This document shows, one piece after another, positions 24,001 through 37,098 of a stretch of 64,000 nt of DNA (its first letter is position 1; every line of letters begins with the position of its first letter). The notes beneath the pieces are model-generated. The model saw only the letters and a program-made list of their open reading frames with translations. It was not told the origin of the DNA and made no database searches. Both the position numbers and the translations under genes were made by a program. Source of the stretch: Lineus longissimus (Eukaryota; Nemertea; Pilidiophora; Heteronemertea; Lineidae); assembly GCF_910592395.1 (NCBI RefSeq), contig NC_088315.1, positions 17,221,808 through 17,285,807 on the forward strand, in the 5' to 3' direction.

Positions 24001-27000
24001 GTTTGATAATTGTTTTATTATTCAGCCATGTGAAGAACATGTTGTTTCAATAATTAAAGTTTTGATTCCTATTCAAGACCTGCCTAGAAATAGCTTTCAT
24101 CTTCAAGCAGGACTTCGTTACGATCTATTTGGTGTATTAAACTATAACTTGACATAATTCGCGTGGTGGGCAGACCTGAAACATAAAACCTTTTCTTGTT
24201 TCTTGTTATTCTTTCTTCATCTATTTTGTTGTCTAGGGAGAAGTTTTCGTCAATGGCCATGCAGACTTTGGGTATGTTTATAACTGGCTGAAGACTGCAG
24301 CAATACCCATGTTGTATCCGGATACATATTACAATGGCAAGGCGATGGACGCGCATGATCGTTTGTTTATGAATACCATAGATGGTTTGAGGATTGGCCC
24401 TGCAAGACTGAGGCAGAAAAGGGTTAAGGAGGGTAGGTACCAGCAGTTAATATGCATGAGGGTCGATACAAATGTACGTATTTTCTGATGTGTAACTGAA
24501 CATCTTAGCAGTGAAGCAAAAAAAAACCCAAAGTTTAAACCTATGTACAAATGAATTTGGTGTTGTCTTCAAAAAAGTAGACAGCCTATCCTTCTATTCT
24601 CACGATATCGTTTACCAATGTAATACGTTGGAAGTAATAACTGGGATATGAATGCAAGTCGTGACTAAAAACAGCAACATGTATTTCAAGTCTTAAAGAA
24701 AGACAGACATAAGTTTTATTGTCTTTGCCTTTCAGTCTTTTGTGAATGGGAGAACATCATCAGGAAGTGTGTCTACGACTATGACCAGGGCAAAGCAGAA
24801 GCGGGTGACTTCCTAACATACTGGAGACACCCAATCCAACGCCCGGTCGCAAAGTCACCATTCCTCCACACCCCTGCTCACAAAAACGACATCACATTCA
24901 CCGGAACATTCTCAACCTACGACGGCGGGGGATACGTTGCAGAGTTCGGCGACAGTTCAAAAACTGCCCAACTCATCCTGGACCAGTTAAGCGAAACGAA
25001 CTGGATGGACCGGCTAACCAGGGCAGTGTTTCTCGAAGCGACGATTTACAACGCCAATGTCAACTTGTTTTCATGTTTGAGGATATCGTTTGAGATGCCC
25101 GTCATTGGTGGCATATATATCTCAACGACTGTTGAAAGTTTCAGGCCATACCCGTACCTGGACAATTGGGACCTGGTTATCCTCATCTTGCAGATATTAT
25201 GGGTGCTGGTCCTCTTCTATTTAGTGTATGTGGAGGTTAACCTGGTGAGAGCCTTCGGAAGGCAATACGTGCTAGACGCGTGGTCGTACGTTCAGGTCTT
25301 GAACATACTGACGTCCTTTTCATCAGCAATCCTGTACGTCATACGGGTTGCCTTCGTCATCGGAGCGATTGAAGACGTCAAGAACAACGTGGGAGAATAC
25401 GTCTCCTTCGACAAGATGCTACAGATTGATGAAGCATACACATCATCCTTAGCCATCATCTCATTCATCTGCATCATGCAAGTCCTCAAGCCACTCACAC
25501 TGAACTATTTCTTCGCACTGCTCAAAAATATCATGAAAAGATCCGCTCACACCATACTTTCCGCCTACATTTTCTTGTTCTTTATGTGGATGGCTTTCGG
25601 GGCGAGCGCCTATGTCGTTCTTGTCCACACCACTGCCGCAAGTTTCCGGACATTACCGCGCTCGCTCTGGACTCTCGTTCGCCTGACCATAGGAATTATA
25701 AAATTCCCAGAGGCAATGGGGGAAGAGACGACCGTCAAACGTGTTTTATTCGTGTCATTCATGGTTGTATGCTACATCGTTCTTTTCAACCTGATTGTGA
25801 CGATCTACTTGGAGATGTACACAGCAATACGAGAGTTGAAAACCTTGGAGGGGTTCGACTACGAGCTGAATGAACACTTTTGGAAGCGGATCTACATGTT
25901 GCGTGATGCCTTTTTGAAGAAAGAAGAATCGTCATGGTCTTGTGAAAGCAATACAAATGGTATCAGTATGCTCGTACGCTCTAGTTGGTGGATATGGGAA
26001 TTTGATGATTTATCTTGCGAAAGAGATGAGGCGCATTTGGCGCCTTGAGCGTGTGGTATAGCACGGAATGGCGCAGTAGAAATATCAATTTTATTCGTGT
26101 AGCTTTTCTGCGCTGGAACTGTACTGCAGTGAAATGAAAAATGACAATTAACTATATTTTCTGCGATTGTGACATTTTACCAAATCATCAATCTAGATGA
26201 ACATCATTCCCGACATCGTTTCTAATGGTCTGTTAGATATGTTGGATAATACAAAATTATTTGAAAATAGGTGTCCTTACACAATATCTCCATCTCTGAC
26301 TTGAATTGATGGATAGAATTATCATGAAATTACGATGATTTTACTTCACACCATATACAATATTATATAAGGTGGTAAAATTTATAATAACCCCGGTGTG
26401 ACAGCGGATATAGTCCCCCTGGAGTCATAGTCCGGTAGCATTGTATTTGATTAATTAAGCAGCATGATATATTGTACCGCTAACCCTAACCAAAACATTT
26501 AGCAATGCGGGCTATTGTTACACGGACTATCAGCCCTAGGACTACTATCCCTTGCACACCTGTACAGTTATAGCCCCTGTGTGCAATAGCGTATACTGCC
26601 AGCTGCTTTCTTCACTGTAGAGGCTACAATTGCACCGGGGCTATAACTGTACCACGATTTTACCCTTTCAAGGTTGTGAGACGTCAGGATGGGTTGGGTC
26701 GGGGCATGAGTGTATTTCCCCGCATAACTACATCACAATTTGTGTCAATCAAGGTGAGGTGTTAGATCATCACAGAAATAACATTGCTGATGCTTTCCCC
26801 CTGGGTTTATTGCGTTTATAGCGAAATGATCTCCTGAACTGTTCAACATGACAAATTGTTTCGTTATCACAGGTGCTGCTGACAAGACTGCCTCGGATGA
26901 ATCTTTGCGGCGGAGGAAAGAACAGCTACATAAAATGGCCAACATGGTATGTAAAGGAGTTTGCATAATTTTCTTCGGCTGCTTCGGCTCTTCGTTTACA

Positions 27001-28847
27001 AATTATATTTGTTCGTACTAAATAAGCCAGTGCTCAAATATTTGTTAAAATTCATGAATTTTTCAGGCTGGCTATTCCGTCAAATACACAGGCAAAAGTG
27101 TCCATGCATGGACCTATGACGTGTATTAATCATCAACGTTGCATTCATAGGCCGATCCAGGGATAGATGATGGAAAATCCCCATCATAGACCGATGGATG
27201 GAACCCACGGTCGTATCTACGATGGGTCCATCATTGATCCATGGATGGAATCGATATAATGTTTTTGACGGGCCATCAAAGAAAGTGAACTTTTCATATT
27301 TTCCAGAATTTTGAAAATGGTTACCCAAATGAGTTTGTATTCGCTGCATACGTTTTATGGGACTCTACGTCAGTGGGCCAATGATGTAACTGCCATCAGC
27401 GGATAGTCCACGGGCGATCAGTATAGAATCTATGATGGGATACCATGGTTAGAGACAATTATCATAGACCCATCCATGAGCCCATCAATGATCCATGCAC
27501 GTAGACTTTTGCCTGTGCAGAAACTTGTCTTGGAGCAATCTTAGCTATCTTGACTGGCTGCGCACACGTATTTGGCTTAAATTTACGTTGGTATCTAAGC
27601 TAACGGCTGGCTCTTGCTCCTTGCCTTGTCCATGCATGTTGTTAAATTCCTTTTTTAGTTTCGCTACGAAACAATAGCAAAAATGAACTTAGAAGTTCAG
27701 GTGTTACGCATTAAAGGGGCAACTTGGACGTGGATTTACCTAGCAAGGAGGATAATACACCTGCTTGACACCATGCGTCGCCACTTATAGGATCAAACTA
27801 ATGCTGATCTCTTATTATGAATTTTGCCACTGTTGCAAGTCAGATTTGGACATGACTCGTGGGTTTCAGCCCATGGTTATACCCTGTTCCCTAGTGAATT
27901 GTTTATAACTGTTGAATGGATTCTCCAACCCTTTTTTGGAGAAGTCACGGTACTGCTGGAAGCAATTTTTGTGCAAGAAACCAACATATATTATGCCCAA
28001 GTTATCCCTTTAAGTGTCGCATTCGCAGTTGATCAAGACACGGATCTATAAGGAAGGGTGGCGGGTGATTACATGATAAGCTGTCACTACCCCTTCTAAT
28101 TTCCTGAGCCACTGCAAAATTAGTCAACGCAATAAGTCATGCACGAGCAGACTGGCGTACGAAAAAAAATCGTTGAATCGCCACAGTGTTGACCTCCCAG
28201 TAACGTATTTCTCCTCAGATGAACACAACGTTATATGTCGCCTTCACAAAATACGATAAAGAGATAGAAGTCTTGAAAAACGAGGTAAAAAATGTTAGGA
28301 GGGTCTCGGATCACACAGGCGAGAAACTGCAAGCGTCTAAGGGTACCATCGGGGAGACGAAACAGACACTTGCAGACATCCAGGAGAGGATCTATGCGGC
28401 ATTGGCAAAGCAGTCCGAAAGACTCAGCTTCAGGGAGCGCTGGGAGTGGAGGGCTGAAAACAGGTATGAACATAGTCACGAAAATTCCAGCTTCCGATTA
28501 GAATCGTCTTCTTTGGTGTGGCCGATATCCTGGTGACCTCTGACGTTACTGAGGATCGGCAAAGGTTCAGGGCTCGTATAAAGGCACGGCGAAAATCATC
28601 TGTCTGGTGTGAATTTACATGCAGCTAGTTCTCGATTGCATTCTGACGGATTATGGTATATGGCCCTAAAACTTTCACGACTTTCAAAAGCTCACAATCG
28701 AATCCTTTGTTCATCGGATATTCTATGCTAGGACATTTCAAACATCTACACCTGGCTGATATATAGAATAAGTTAGCTAATATTTACCCTTTCAGAGACA
28801 ATGACCAAGTACACGTGGAAATGGAAAATGAAAAGAAACGCGTTTGA
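20846..28847 (+). CDS. Polycystin-1-like gene, 3' exons (PLAT to C-terminus)
   Basis: Exons by similarity and splice sites: about 20846-21011 (PLAT), 21195-21845, 22501-22622, 23511-23571, one exon not found, 24237-24432, 24736-25959, 26873-26946, 28219-28463 and 28796-28847 (stop). Junctions with known neighbours agree in phase (for example 25959/26873 and 28463/28796). The order matches polycystin-1-like proteins: PLAT, the LWFSIF and RVQRL block with membrane segments, LPWWC, the extracellular polycystin domain, the six-helix channel, then a coiled coil. Such proteins pair with polycystin-2-like channels in membranes and cilia. GPS, REJ and earlier domains were not seen upstream. A frame change inside the second listed exon means the gene may be broken or the assembly in error. 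Confidence 0.8.
21195..21845 (+). CDS. Polycystin-1-like exon: end of PLAT and first membrane segments, with a frame change
   Basis: Acceptor TTCCAG|C. It begins with a FLCNHWL block, continues to LWFSIFHRPYKSR...TRVQRLCC and the LTNAMWF membrane region in frame 1, and reads LPWWC and GYLLVIACILGGAFFAFFY in frame 3 before the donor AAG|GTAAAT. The frame changes between 21627 and 21663 with no room for an intron, which implies a one- or two-base indel. Confidence 0.75.
22501..22622 (+). CDS. Polycystin-1-like exon (short loop exon)
   Basis: Acceptor ATCTAG|ATG, donor GAGA|GTAAGT. It encodes a hydrophobic start (MLCFTLVMTCILRL) and an acidic tail. Position fits the loop after the membrane block. 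Confidence 0.55.
23511..23571 (+). CDS. Polycystin-1-like exon (small, proline-rich)
   Basis: Acceptor TTTTAG|T, donor AGCG|GTAAGT. It reads PPVPNLPEKLDNC in the phase left by the previous exon. The following exon, expected to carry a membrane helix, was not identified before 24237. Confidence 0.45.
24237..24432 (+). CDS. Polycystin-domain exon
   Basis: Acceptor GTCTAG|G, donor GAGG|GTAGGT. It contains NWLKTAAIPMLYP and IGPARLRQKRV, the usual start of the extracellular polycystin domain. Confidence 0.8.
24736..25959 (+). CDS. Polycystin and channel-domain exon
   Basis: A long exon. The first part completes the extracellular domain (FCEWENI, GGGYVAEFG, WMDRLTRAVFLE, YNANVNLF). Then come the channel helices (LVILILQILWVLVLFYLVYV, YVQVLNILTSF, LAIISFICIMQVLKPL, AYIFLFFMWMAFGASAYVVL), a pore-like segment (LPRSLWTLVRLTIGIIKF), and the last helix (VLFVSFMVVCYIVLFNLIVT) with FDYELNEHF after it. 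The frame stays open to 26048, but the donor AAATG|GTATCA at 25959 joins the next exon in phase. Confidence 0.9.
26873..26946 (+). CDS. Polycystin-1-like exon (charged linker)
   Basis: Acceptor CACAG|GTG, donor CATG|GTATGT. It encodes AADKTASDESLRRRKEQL and more, in phase with both neighbours. Confidence 0.7.
27087..27517. mobile_element. MITE-like element with imperfect 28-bp inverted repeats
   Basis: The ends CACAGGCAAAAGT and ACTTTTGCCTGTG are perfect for 13 bp; a further 15 bp match with four differences. The interior is full of CCATGGATC-type palindromes. It lies in a polycystin intron. Confidence 0.75.
28219..28463 (+). CDS. Polycystin-1-like exon (C-terminal coiled coil)
   Basis: Acceptor CCTCAG|A, donor ACAG|GTATGA. 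The product is a heptad-rich helix (YDKEIEVLKNEVKNVRRV and onward), as expected for the cytoplasmic tail. Confidence 0.75.
28796..28847 (+). CDS. Polycystin-1-like terminal exon
   Basis: Acceptor TTTCAG|A, then an acidic/basic tail and TGA. The phase matches the preceding exon. Confidence 0.6.
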
Positions 28848-29599
28848 AATGGCCTCAATCACACTCGTCAAGGCTTTGCCTGTTAAAGAGCAGCTGAATA
28901 TTGTGTCGACAACTTTACTGTTCAAATTATTTGACGACAATTTGAACTAGGTACCATATGCACATTTTAAGGCCCCTTTGAAACCTTTCCCGCGCTATAA
29001 TGAGATGGTACGTAGTCTCTGCAGGCATCAAGAGTGCCCGCGGGAAAGGAGACGCAATTGCCAGGTGCCATGTGATATTGTATTTACCTTGTTCCACCCT
29101 GCTAAGATTGTTTTGCCAAATCTACTCCTCAGTACATAGCACATGTGCTGTAAAGAATGTAAACACTTCAAACTCTAACACAGGCGTTTGTATCGTCCCG
29201 TTCAATCGCTTAAAATGACAGCGACAACAAACAAACATGTTCTGCTGATTAAGTTTGGTATTTAATTAGAATAATGTAACACAATCTTAGAAAGCTCATG
29301 GATCTATTTATATGCAGGGACGCATCGACCACACCCGTGTCGTTTTGCTGGGCCATGCCAACCTAGACAATGGAAACAACATGGAAGCACTTCCAAAATC
29401 GCGACGAAAACAATCTGAAAAGAAAGTTTTTTACCAGAACAATTGCGAGTCTACTTTGCTAGGAGCATGAGGTAGAAAGAACATTATGCTGAGAGTAATA
29501 TGCAAGCAAATATTTGAGATGCCAGTGGCTAAATACCCAAATATTTAACGAACTTAAGCTCAGTTGAATGACAGATAATGCCTTCCGCAAAATGCATTT

Positions 29600-29970
29600 C
29601 TATGCATCTGGCAAAGAAACGGTCTTCATGAGTTCGGCGTTGGCGGGAGGAGTGACAAAGCGACCGACCACCAGCACCGGAGAATCGACCTTGTCTCGGG
29701 CGTCCACGCACTGCATTTAGGGTTTAATGACATATCGACTGCTGAACGTTTTGATCTTGAAAGGCTTGTTTTTATCACATTCTTCCTTTATGTCATATTT
29801 CATATTACAGCTTGATCCTCTGAAAGTAAATTCCTCGCACGTCTTGGAGTTTTCCCGCTCACTTTCTCGGCTAATGTGTTCGCATTCAAGTCGTGAACGC
29901 GCAAGTTTGATTGTCACCAACTCGCTCAATGTATCTCGTAGTCTGCGTTTAGCGAAAATAATGTTTAAGG
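29600..29970 (-). CDS. Candidate downstream exon of the LamG gene, copy 1
   Basis: A pyrimidine-rich tract and CAG lead into ALNIIFAKRRLRDTLSELVT, in the phase left by the LamG exon donor. The frame runs through a cysteine-containing segment (KTCEEFTFRGSSC) to a TAA at about 29717, and continues open beyond it (KVDSPVLVVGRFVTPP) to 29600. The same TAA occurs in copy 2, so either the protein ends there or the gene was already broken before duplication. Confidence 0.4.
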
Positions 29971-30343
29971 CTGCTTGAGCTAGGCCGGGAAGAAAGAAAA
30001 TAAGAAAAGTTTGAATGATCGCAGAATCGTGATATTGCGTAATGTCCTATTGAATTTGAGGCACATTTACTTTTAGAAGCTGCTGCTGTCGTTTTGTGTT
30101 AAAAGAAGTTATTGAATGTATTAACCCCTTGCCCAATACTTGGTCTATTGTCATTAAACAAAGTCCGCTGGCATCTCGACCTAAATTCCTATTGTTTTGC
30201 TGTCTTATCAAAGGGTTATCAGGGCAAATCTTGATAACATCGCGATCGACCCTCAGGAAACAGCTCTCATGGAGGTCGATAAGCCGAAACTGACAAGTGC
30301 AAATAAACGTACAAGCATAATGGTCTCCTGCGGATGTTCTTAC

Positions 30344-30895
30344 CATTGCTTGCCCGGTACATGCTCTCGATATGACGAGGACTAATCATATAAGAAAACA
30401 CTCTCAACATTGACATCGATCCTACGAAATACCCGTCATTTCCTGCCGCGTTGCTCCCCAGTGTTATTGGATATGAGTGTCCCGCATACGCAGCATGAGT
30501 AGCGATCGTGCCTTCCTTTTTCCCGTTGACAAAAATCCGGAAAATATTTCTCTGTTACTGCTAAAAATATCCAGTGTTGACTTCCGAAATCGATGGTGTA
30601 GATAGTGACGTGTTTTGTTACAGGGCTAGCTCTCACTCTTAAATGCGGATTATAAATTACTCCGCAATTTCGATTCCATTTCACTCCTATCTGAGTTTGT
30701 CTCAGCCAGACCGAAAAAAAGGAACACTTATGTAAACAATCGAAAATATACGCTGTTTGGTCTGGGCATCGGACACGAAAGAATATCGTAAAGGAGATTT
30801 GCGTCAACGGGTCGATGTCTATGGGCGGCATTCCAACCCAGTGTTTTCGTTCGAAAGGTGAAAGGAAAGTGCCAAAACGTGAAGACCTAATGTAT
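30344..30895 (-). pseudogene. LamG-domain exon, copy 1, with a frameshifting deletion
   Basis: This is the paralog of the exon at 43908-44455. It keeps MPPIDIDPLTQISFTIFFRV, the W-L-R-Q-T-Q-I-G-V-K-W strand and the WIFLAV strand, but an 11-base deletion near 30555 relative to copy 2 shifts the frame before the last strands. The splice donor at the exon end (CAATG|GTAAGA) is kept. The domain is a laminin-G/concanavalin-like sandwich, normally extracellular. Confidence 0.7.
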
Positions 30896-33800
30896 TCGGC
30901 TCCACGTTTTATACTTGAATGTCAAAGATGATAAAAAAGATTTATACGCATCAGTGCTGATTGATATGAAACAGGAAAATAGAGAGGGTGACACTTTTTT
31001 CATGACTTGCCATTTTTGGTCCGGAGGCCCGATACAATTAATAAGCTTTCGGCGGTACCTTTGCCTTCATAATAGGTATGAGAAGGCTGGGAGAAAATGC
31101 TTTATCAATATACGTATTTATGATATTACAATTCAATGAAATAAGGTAAATGCGCATACAGTCGTTGAGCAGACGTTAATCCAAACGGCGACAGGGAAAG
31201 CCCTTCACCTCGATAGATTTTGTTTTCTTCCAAACATGCCAAACTGCGTCCGTCCTCCTTTCGCAATATCGAACTCTAGTTATTGAAGACGTTATTCTGC
31301 CCCTGCTTGAATTGGCCACCATTATTTCCGAATGTGCAGGATGATCTCTCTACGGAGGCTTTACTCGGATCCAGTTGGGATTGAAATCGGAAAAGCGTAA
31401 TACATGTGATTCTGTCATTTTCGTCATTTTTGCCATTTATGTGTTATCAAGGATAGGAACCACTTCTCCATAATGGATGGTGACTGGGCAGCCGACCCAT
31501 TGCTAATAATGCCCTTAATAATGCCATTGGTCCTTTAACGTTACAAACTTGGAACAAATGACTAGCCTACTACACTTAATTACACTTACCTGATTCCATT
31601 ATCAGTGCCGTCAAGTCGGTAAACAAATGCTGAAAAATATCTAAAATGGGCGTCTCCCAGATTAGTGACAAACTGCCCCCCCCCCCGAAATGGGCGGTTT
31701 TCATTCGTCGAGCCAAATATCACATGACAAGTACACGTTCAAATACTACCATGTGACGTTTGACGTCACAAATCAGAATGCGCGTGGTGATTGGTTGATT
31801 TGAAAATATGGCATGCACGGGGCTATCACTGTCGCATAAACAGTGCTGGCATCGCCGATCCACCCTCCAAACAGCTATTATCAGAATAGCTCCGCTTACG
31901 GGCATTACATTGCAAAATACACTACCAAGGTGTGCTTCCGTCTGCGCAGTTGCTCAATTGTGGTCAACTGTATTTAGAGGGTAGGCACAGTGTCAGTGTG
32001 TAGTGTAAACTGCTTGTGGGGGTCTGAAATCGTTGGTTTCACTTTGAAATACTTTTCGATGTCAAGATATTGAAACTGCTAAAACGAAAGATGGCTTCTG
32101 GAATAAATGTAGTAAAGATCTTCAGTAAACAAATTGTACATTTATTTTTAGTAATTTAATATAAAACACAATGCATGCCTAGGTTGCAGAATTCCGATGA
32201 GATTCCAAGAGATTCTCAGGACATATTTTAATTACACGCAAAATGCACAATCTTTACAAGGTTCTTGCAAGAGTATTTATCATGTTGATAGTTAAGATCA
32301 AAGCAGAATTATACGCTAATTCACTCACACCTCGTAGTTAAAAAGAATCAAGGCCCGCTCGCACCTTGACCTAAATTACCATCCTTTAACTGCCTTATCA
32401 ACGGGTTACCATGGAAATTCATGATAACATCGACCCCACAAAACAGCTGTAATGGCGGTCGATAGACCTAGTCCGGCTGCAGTAAAAATGTCTTCTTCGA
32501 GAGACTCCATCAGTAAAGTTTGGAATTGTCTGTCACTTGTGCTCGGAGAAATCTAATTAGCAGGTCAACCATCCTCGCATAATTGTATCAAGGCACCCAG
32601 TACTAGCTATTTTAGATGTCTCATCCTCCAACTTCGCATTACTTTGTCAAACAATGCCCCTGAATGACCCGTTTCAAATGTAACCCCATAAGACTTCTCA
32701 AGGCTTCTGTATTATGTCTTCGGGCTTTTACATCGCTTATTGCACCTTTATAATAAGTTCAGAATTATATTGCAATTAACTTTTTTAATTTAGATTGGCT
32801 AAGCTTCTTCTAAGATTTGAGTCAGTTTTTTGAAAAAATTATGGTGACGTCATCATTTGACGGCAAAATAAGGCTCGATATAGTAATTGGACGTCATTGG
32901 GTTAATTGATGATATTTCTGACTAGATATAATGACTCGCAGATACCATGTTTCTATGTGAGTGTGTGTAATACATTTAGAGGGTGAAAACTCTAATAAAA
33001 TAAAAGTGTTATGAGGCTTCAAAGGCATGTTTGCGGCCATTTTGAATCTATGCAACTTAGGCCCTTTCCCCAGCCAAAAAAAACAGAGAATTTTAGATAT
33101 ATTGAAGAGGATGATACCGCAAAAAATGATACCAAAAAAAACCTTTGCGGTTGGACCTTATTTTGATTAGACTATGTGGTACTGTGTTATACTGTGAGAA
33201 TACTGGAAAATATTGCCACATAATAACAAACGGTTACCAATGTTCCGGATCATTTGATACAGTGCATTGCACCGACTCATGATACTTGAAGTATCCTACC
33301 AATATATCTCATTCTATCTCATAACATGCCCTATATTCGGAAATATATTGTGTCATACAAGTCATCATTTCAACCCATTCCGTGCATTGCCATTCGGCAA
33401 ATGCAATTGAACGTAATGTACACGAATCTGAAATGTACATGCAGACGCATGTGAAACTGATTAACATGATCGGTAATAACTTTAGGGATCTAAACGCGAT
33501 TTTCACCCTGGGTGCGTATTTACGTGCCACATGCTATTACTCACTGGAAGAATTAAGATGTCTTTTATTCTCATCAACATTGGCGGGGACAATTAAACTG
33601 TTAAAAACCCCACAGCAGAAAATAAAGTACATGTATCTAGAAGTACTTAGACCAGTCATGCTGTATCATTAACACGCCTTTTATTTGGCTCATGAGGATA
33701 AGATTAGTGGCAAATCAGTGGTAACATTGTCCTAGACTAACGAGCTGATACGGCTGATATTTAGAGTCGCCTAATTTATAGTTGTTACGTTGTCCTTGTC

Positions 33801-34440
33801 TATTTTATTGGTGACGCCCAACCGCTTGATCAGGTTTTTGCTACAAATGATTGATCAATGAGGCAAAAGCAATAATCATGACTATATATTATAGTATTGT
33901 CATAATCCTTACTATAACGATACAGTGCATTTTAAATACGTTGCACAGTTCCGGCTGTTTTTATCCTTCGGCCACGGCTAGATTGGAATATGACAAATGA
34001 CAGATTAAAATAACAACAAAAAGCCGAGCAAAATGAGGCCGCCAGTAGAAGTCGTCTGTATAGCAATAACTGTCTGGTGGGTTACTTTACCAAATAAAAT
34101 GTAATTTCTTGCAGTTTTCTGGTTGAACACGCAGAACACGAAAAATCCACCCTATTTCATTTAAGATTGCCGCCAAAACACTAAAAACGTCGGGTGTCCG
34201 TCATACGTCAGGGTCACTTAGGATATCAGTCATTGTGATAGGAAATCAGAGCAAAGTAAATTCTGATGTACAGCGTAAATCGAGTGAAGTGGGTTCGTAA
34301 GCAAGAGCAGACAACCGATCAGAGAGCTATACTTGTAACGCATTGCTCTCAGAGATCAGAGGACTTGGTCGAAGTATTGCATCAAAGCGATATATTGTAA
34401 TTACGATTTTGAAATGATTACAATGACTTAAATGCTTGGA

Positions 34441-36603
34441 TGACTACGGGACAGTTAAATATGTTACGAGTTGTTCTTCTATTTTATTGGTTATTCAACG
34501 ATGAAAGTTGTTAGGACATTATAAAATCGGCTTAATAGCGCCTACACAGAATATAGAAGCAAAGTCTGCACGTTGATCTATAAAATCGGGACAGCAGATC
34601 TAGAAAATGCCAGAGTCTTTCAAGACTCGGACAATACGCAGGCGATTTGAATGATAGAACTTTAAATGTATAAATGAAACCGAACCGAGACTTGACAAAA
34701 TAGCGACATTTTGTTCAAGACACACACGCACACACACCCGGACAATGTTTTTTGTATTCAGGTTGGTATTTCGAACAGACTTAATTAAAGCATCTTCATA
34801 CAGTTCAGGAAAAATACTGATAATAAATAAAAATATTACAAATTTTAGAAAATCGTATATTTGTGTACCTCCTCTCTTTGCGAGTTGGTTATCACAATAT
34901 CGATGAGGTTTCAACGACAACATTTTAGGAAAAGTTTTGGAATCTTGTGCATGACGAAACTTTTGGGCAGTCAATGATAATTATGAAATACCTTTTTGTG
35001 GACATTCACCGAATAGATGTTTTACATTCAGCGTACTGTGTCATAAATTTCCTCTTAGACGTTGCCGTTTATGTGTAATATCGAGCGGAAGTGGAGCTAT
35101 TTTCTACAATCACATGCATGAGTGTCGACCTCAACTCATCAAATAAGCGAACAACATTCTTCGATTTATTCTATGCTTTATGTTTCGGGCTTGAGAACTC
35201 CAGGAAAAAATCCAATCACAACCTTTTCTTCCTAGAGTCTTTACACTTCAGGCTTGAAATACGTTTGATGAGTGGCATTCTCGTGTTTCTGGTCAATCAA
35301 AGAAAATCGAAAGCCCCTACTTGACTTCAAGGATTGACTCAAAATACAGTGCAGGTATCACTGATTGAAAAAGTGACGACTTCAGCTAACTATGCCCTTT
35401 AATTGCCTCACTGCAAATTAATACTCAGTTCACAACTAACTGTCATAAAGAAATGACGAAAACGATTCCTTTTTGATAATAACTTCAGAAATTCGATGAC
35501 AGTTTTCTCAAAATATATTTGAGCGAAATTTCAGAAAATCATGTTTCACCTGAAAATTAGATTGCTGCCTGGCTGCCTTTCACCATCAAGAAGTTCTGAA
35601 ATCGTGTATTTTTTAAATTTTTGAGTTCCTGTTCAAATGTGTGGAAAGTTATCGGAGAAGTTCCCATTTCCACAAAGATTCATTTTACTAAAACATGTGG
35701 ATAGACGTTGCAAGGTAAAATAATAAAAAGTATCAATTTGTCTAAAAATGTTGCCTACCTTATCGTACACGCCCATGGTGATTCTAATCTACTTCCGCTC
35801 GTGACCTAAGGGCCTAAAAATCTACCGCGTGTCTTTTGAAGTACGTTTCAATCACCAAGTAAGTCCGCAAACAAAACGGCCGAAAATAATCAAACTCCGT
35901 CCCTTCGTACTGCCTGCGTTGCAAAGACCTGTTCCTTCTCCCGTTGTTTCGAACGATCTACCAGTTCGGAGGACAAGCAACAATCCACCAGTTTGCTGTC
36001 AAATAATATGTTGCTTACACGTGGTTTCTCACACTTCCGGGTTTTTTCACCAGCGTTCAAATATTTATAACCGCCCGGGGAGTGACGCGGCATTGACGAC
36101 AAAACTTATACCGACGCGCGTGACTAGTGATGCCATCTACAAATACTTGGTGGAAGCATTGCAGCTCCTCGGCAATGTTGGTACCCGATCATCTTATATG
36201 GATGAGGCTAGATCAAGAGAGAGTCAATGAGGTGTCATGGCGGCATATGCTAAATTTAGAAAAGAACATGGCTCAGTGTCAGATGGTCATGACCGGCATA
36301 CATAAGCTGTGCTGTGCATCGTGTGCACAGTACAGTGCCTGGGTATGTTGTGTAAACGGAAATATAGTACCTCGAATCATTATTTACAATTATTTCTGAG
36401 AAAAGTGAAAACTTTACCGTTGGGAATTTCCATTTTACGACTCGGCACAGGTTATCACGTTAAAACACCTGGTATGGCAGCAGGGAAAATGAAACGACCA
36501 TTCATGTCGTATTGCGATATATTCTCCAGTCTCGCAAGATCCATGACCTCTTGCATACTTTACGGTCATCACGGCGACAAATGTGTTCCAGAACCCGTTT
36601 TAA
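34441..36603. other. Spacer between the duplicated blocks, no gene recognised
   Basis: AT-rich. It holds the inverted copy of the 92-bp repeat (34590-34681) and short ORFs without recognisable domains. Confidence 0.55.
34590..34681 (-). repeat. 92-bp dispersed repeat, copy 2 (inverted)
   Basis: Reverse complement of 17025-17116 with only a few differences. Confidence 0.8.
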
Positions 36604-37098
36604 AACTCTAACACATGCTTTTGTATCAACCCTTTCAATTGCTTAAAATGACAGCGACAACAAAAAAACATGTTCTGCTGATTAAGTTAGGTGTTTAATT
36701 AGAATAATGTAACACAATCTTAGAAAGCTCATGGATCTATTTATATGCAGGTACGTATCGACCACACCCGTGTCGTGTTGCTGCGCAATGCCAATCTAGA
36801 CAATGGAAACAACATGGAAGCACTCCCAAAATCGCGACTAAAACAAAATCTGAAAAGAAACTTTTTTACCATAACAATTGCGAATTTACTTTGCTGGGAG
36901 TAAAAGGTAGAGAGAAAATTATGTTGTGTGTAATATGTAAGCAAATATTTGAGATGGCAGTGGCTAAATACACAAATATTTAACGAACTGAGGCGTTCTT
37001 TCAGTTAAGCTCAGTTGACATTACCTTTTGCTGGCTAAGGTCAATAAATCTGGTTAACAAGCTAAAAGACAGATAATGCCTTCCGCAAAATGCATATT

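Larger units (their letters stand above)
29169..34440. repeat. Segmental duplication, copy 1 (without large insertions)
   Basis: Colinear with 36604-49713 over its whole length with modest divergence. Because it lacks the four insertions found in copy 2, it serves as the empty-site reference. Confidence 0.9.

Noticed and set aside
23890-24150. Hydrophobic frame between 23571 and 24237 as the missing polycystin exon
   Set aside because: It contains no family motif and its splice phase does not fit the flanking exons.
25960-26048. Open frame past the channel exon as the polycystin C-terminus
   Set aside because: A donor at 25959 joins in phase to coiled-coil exons that end in a stop at 28847, a more usual C-terminus.
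33382-33672. 96-codon ORF, conserved at 48382-48777
   Set aside because: Its conservation is explained by the recent segmental duplication; no domain, and codon changes show no clear constraint.
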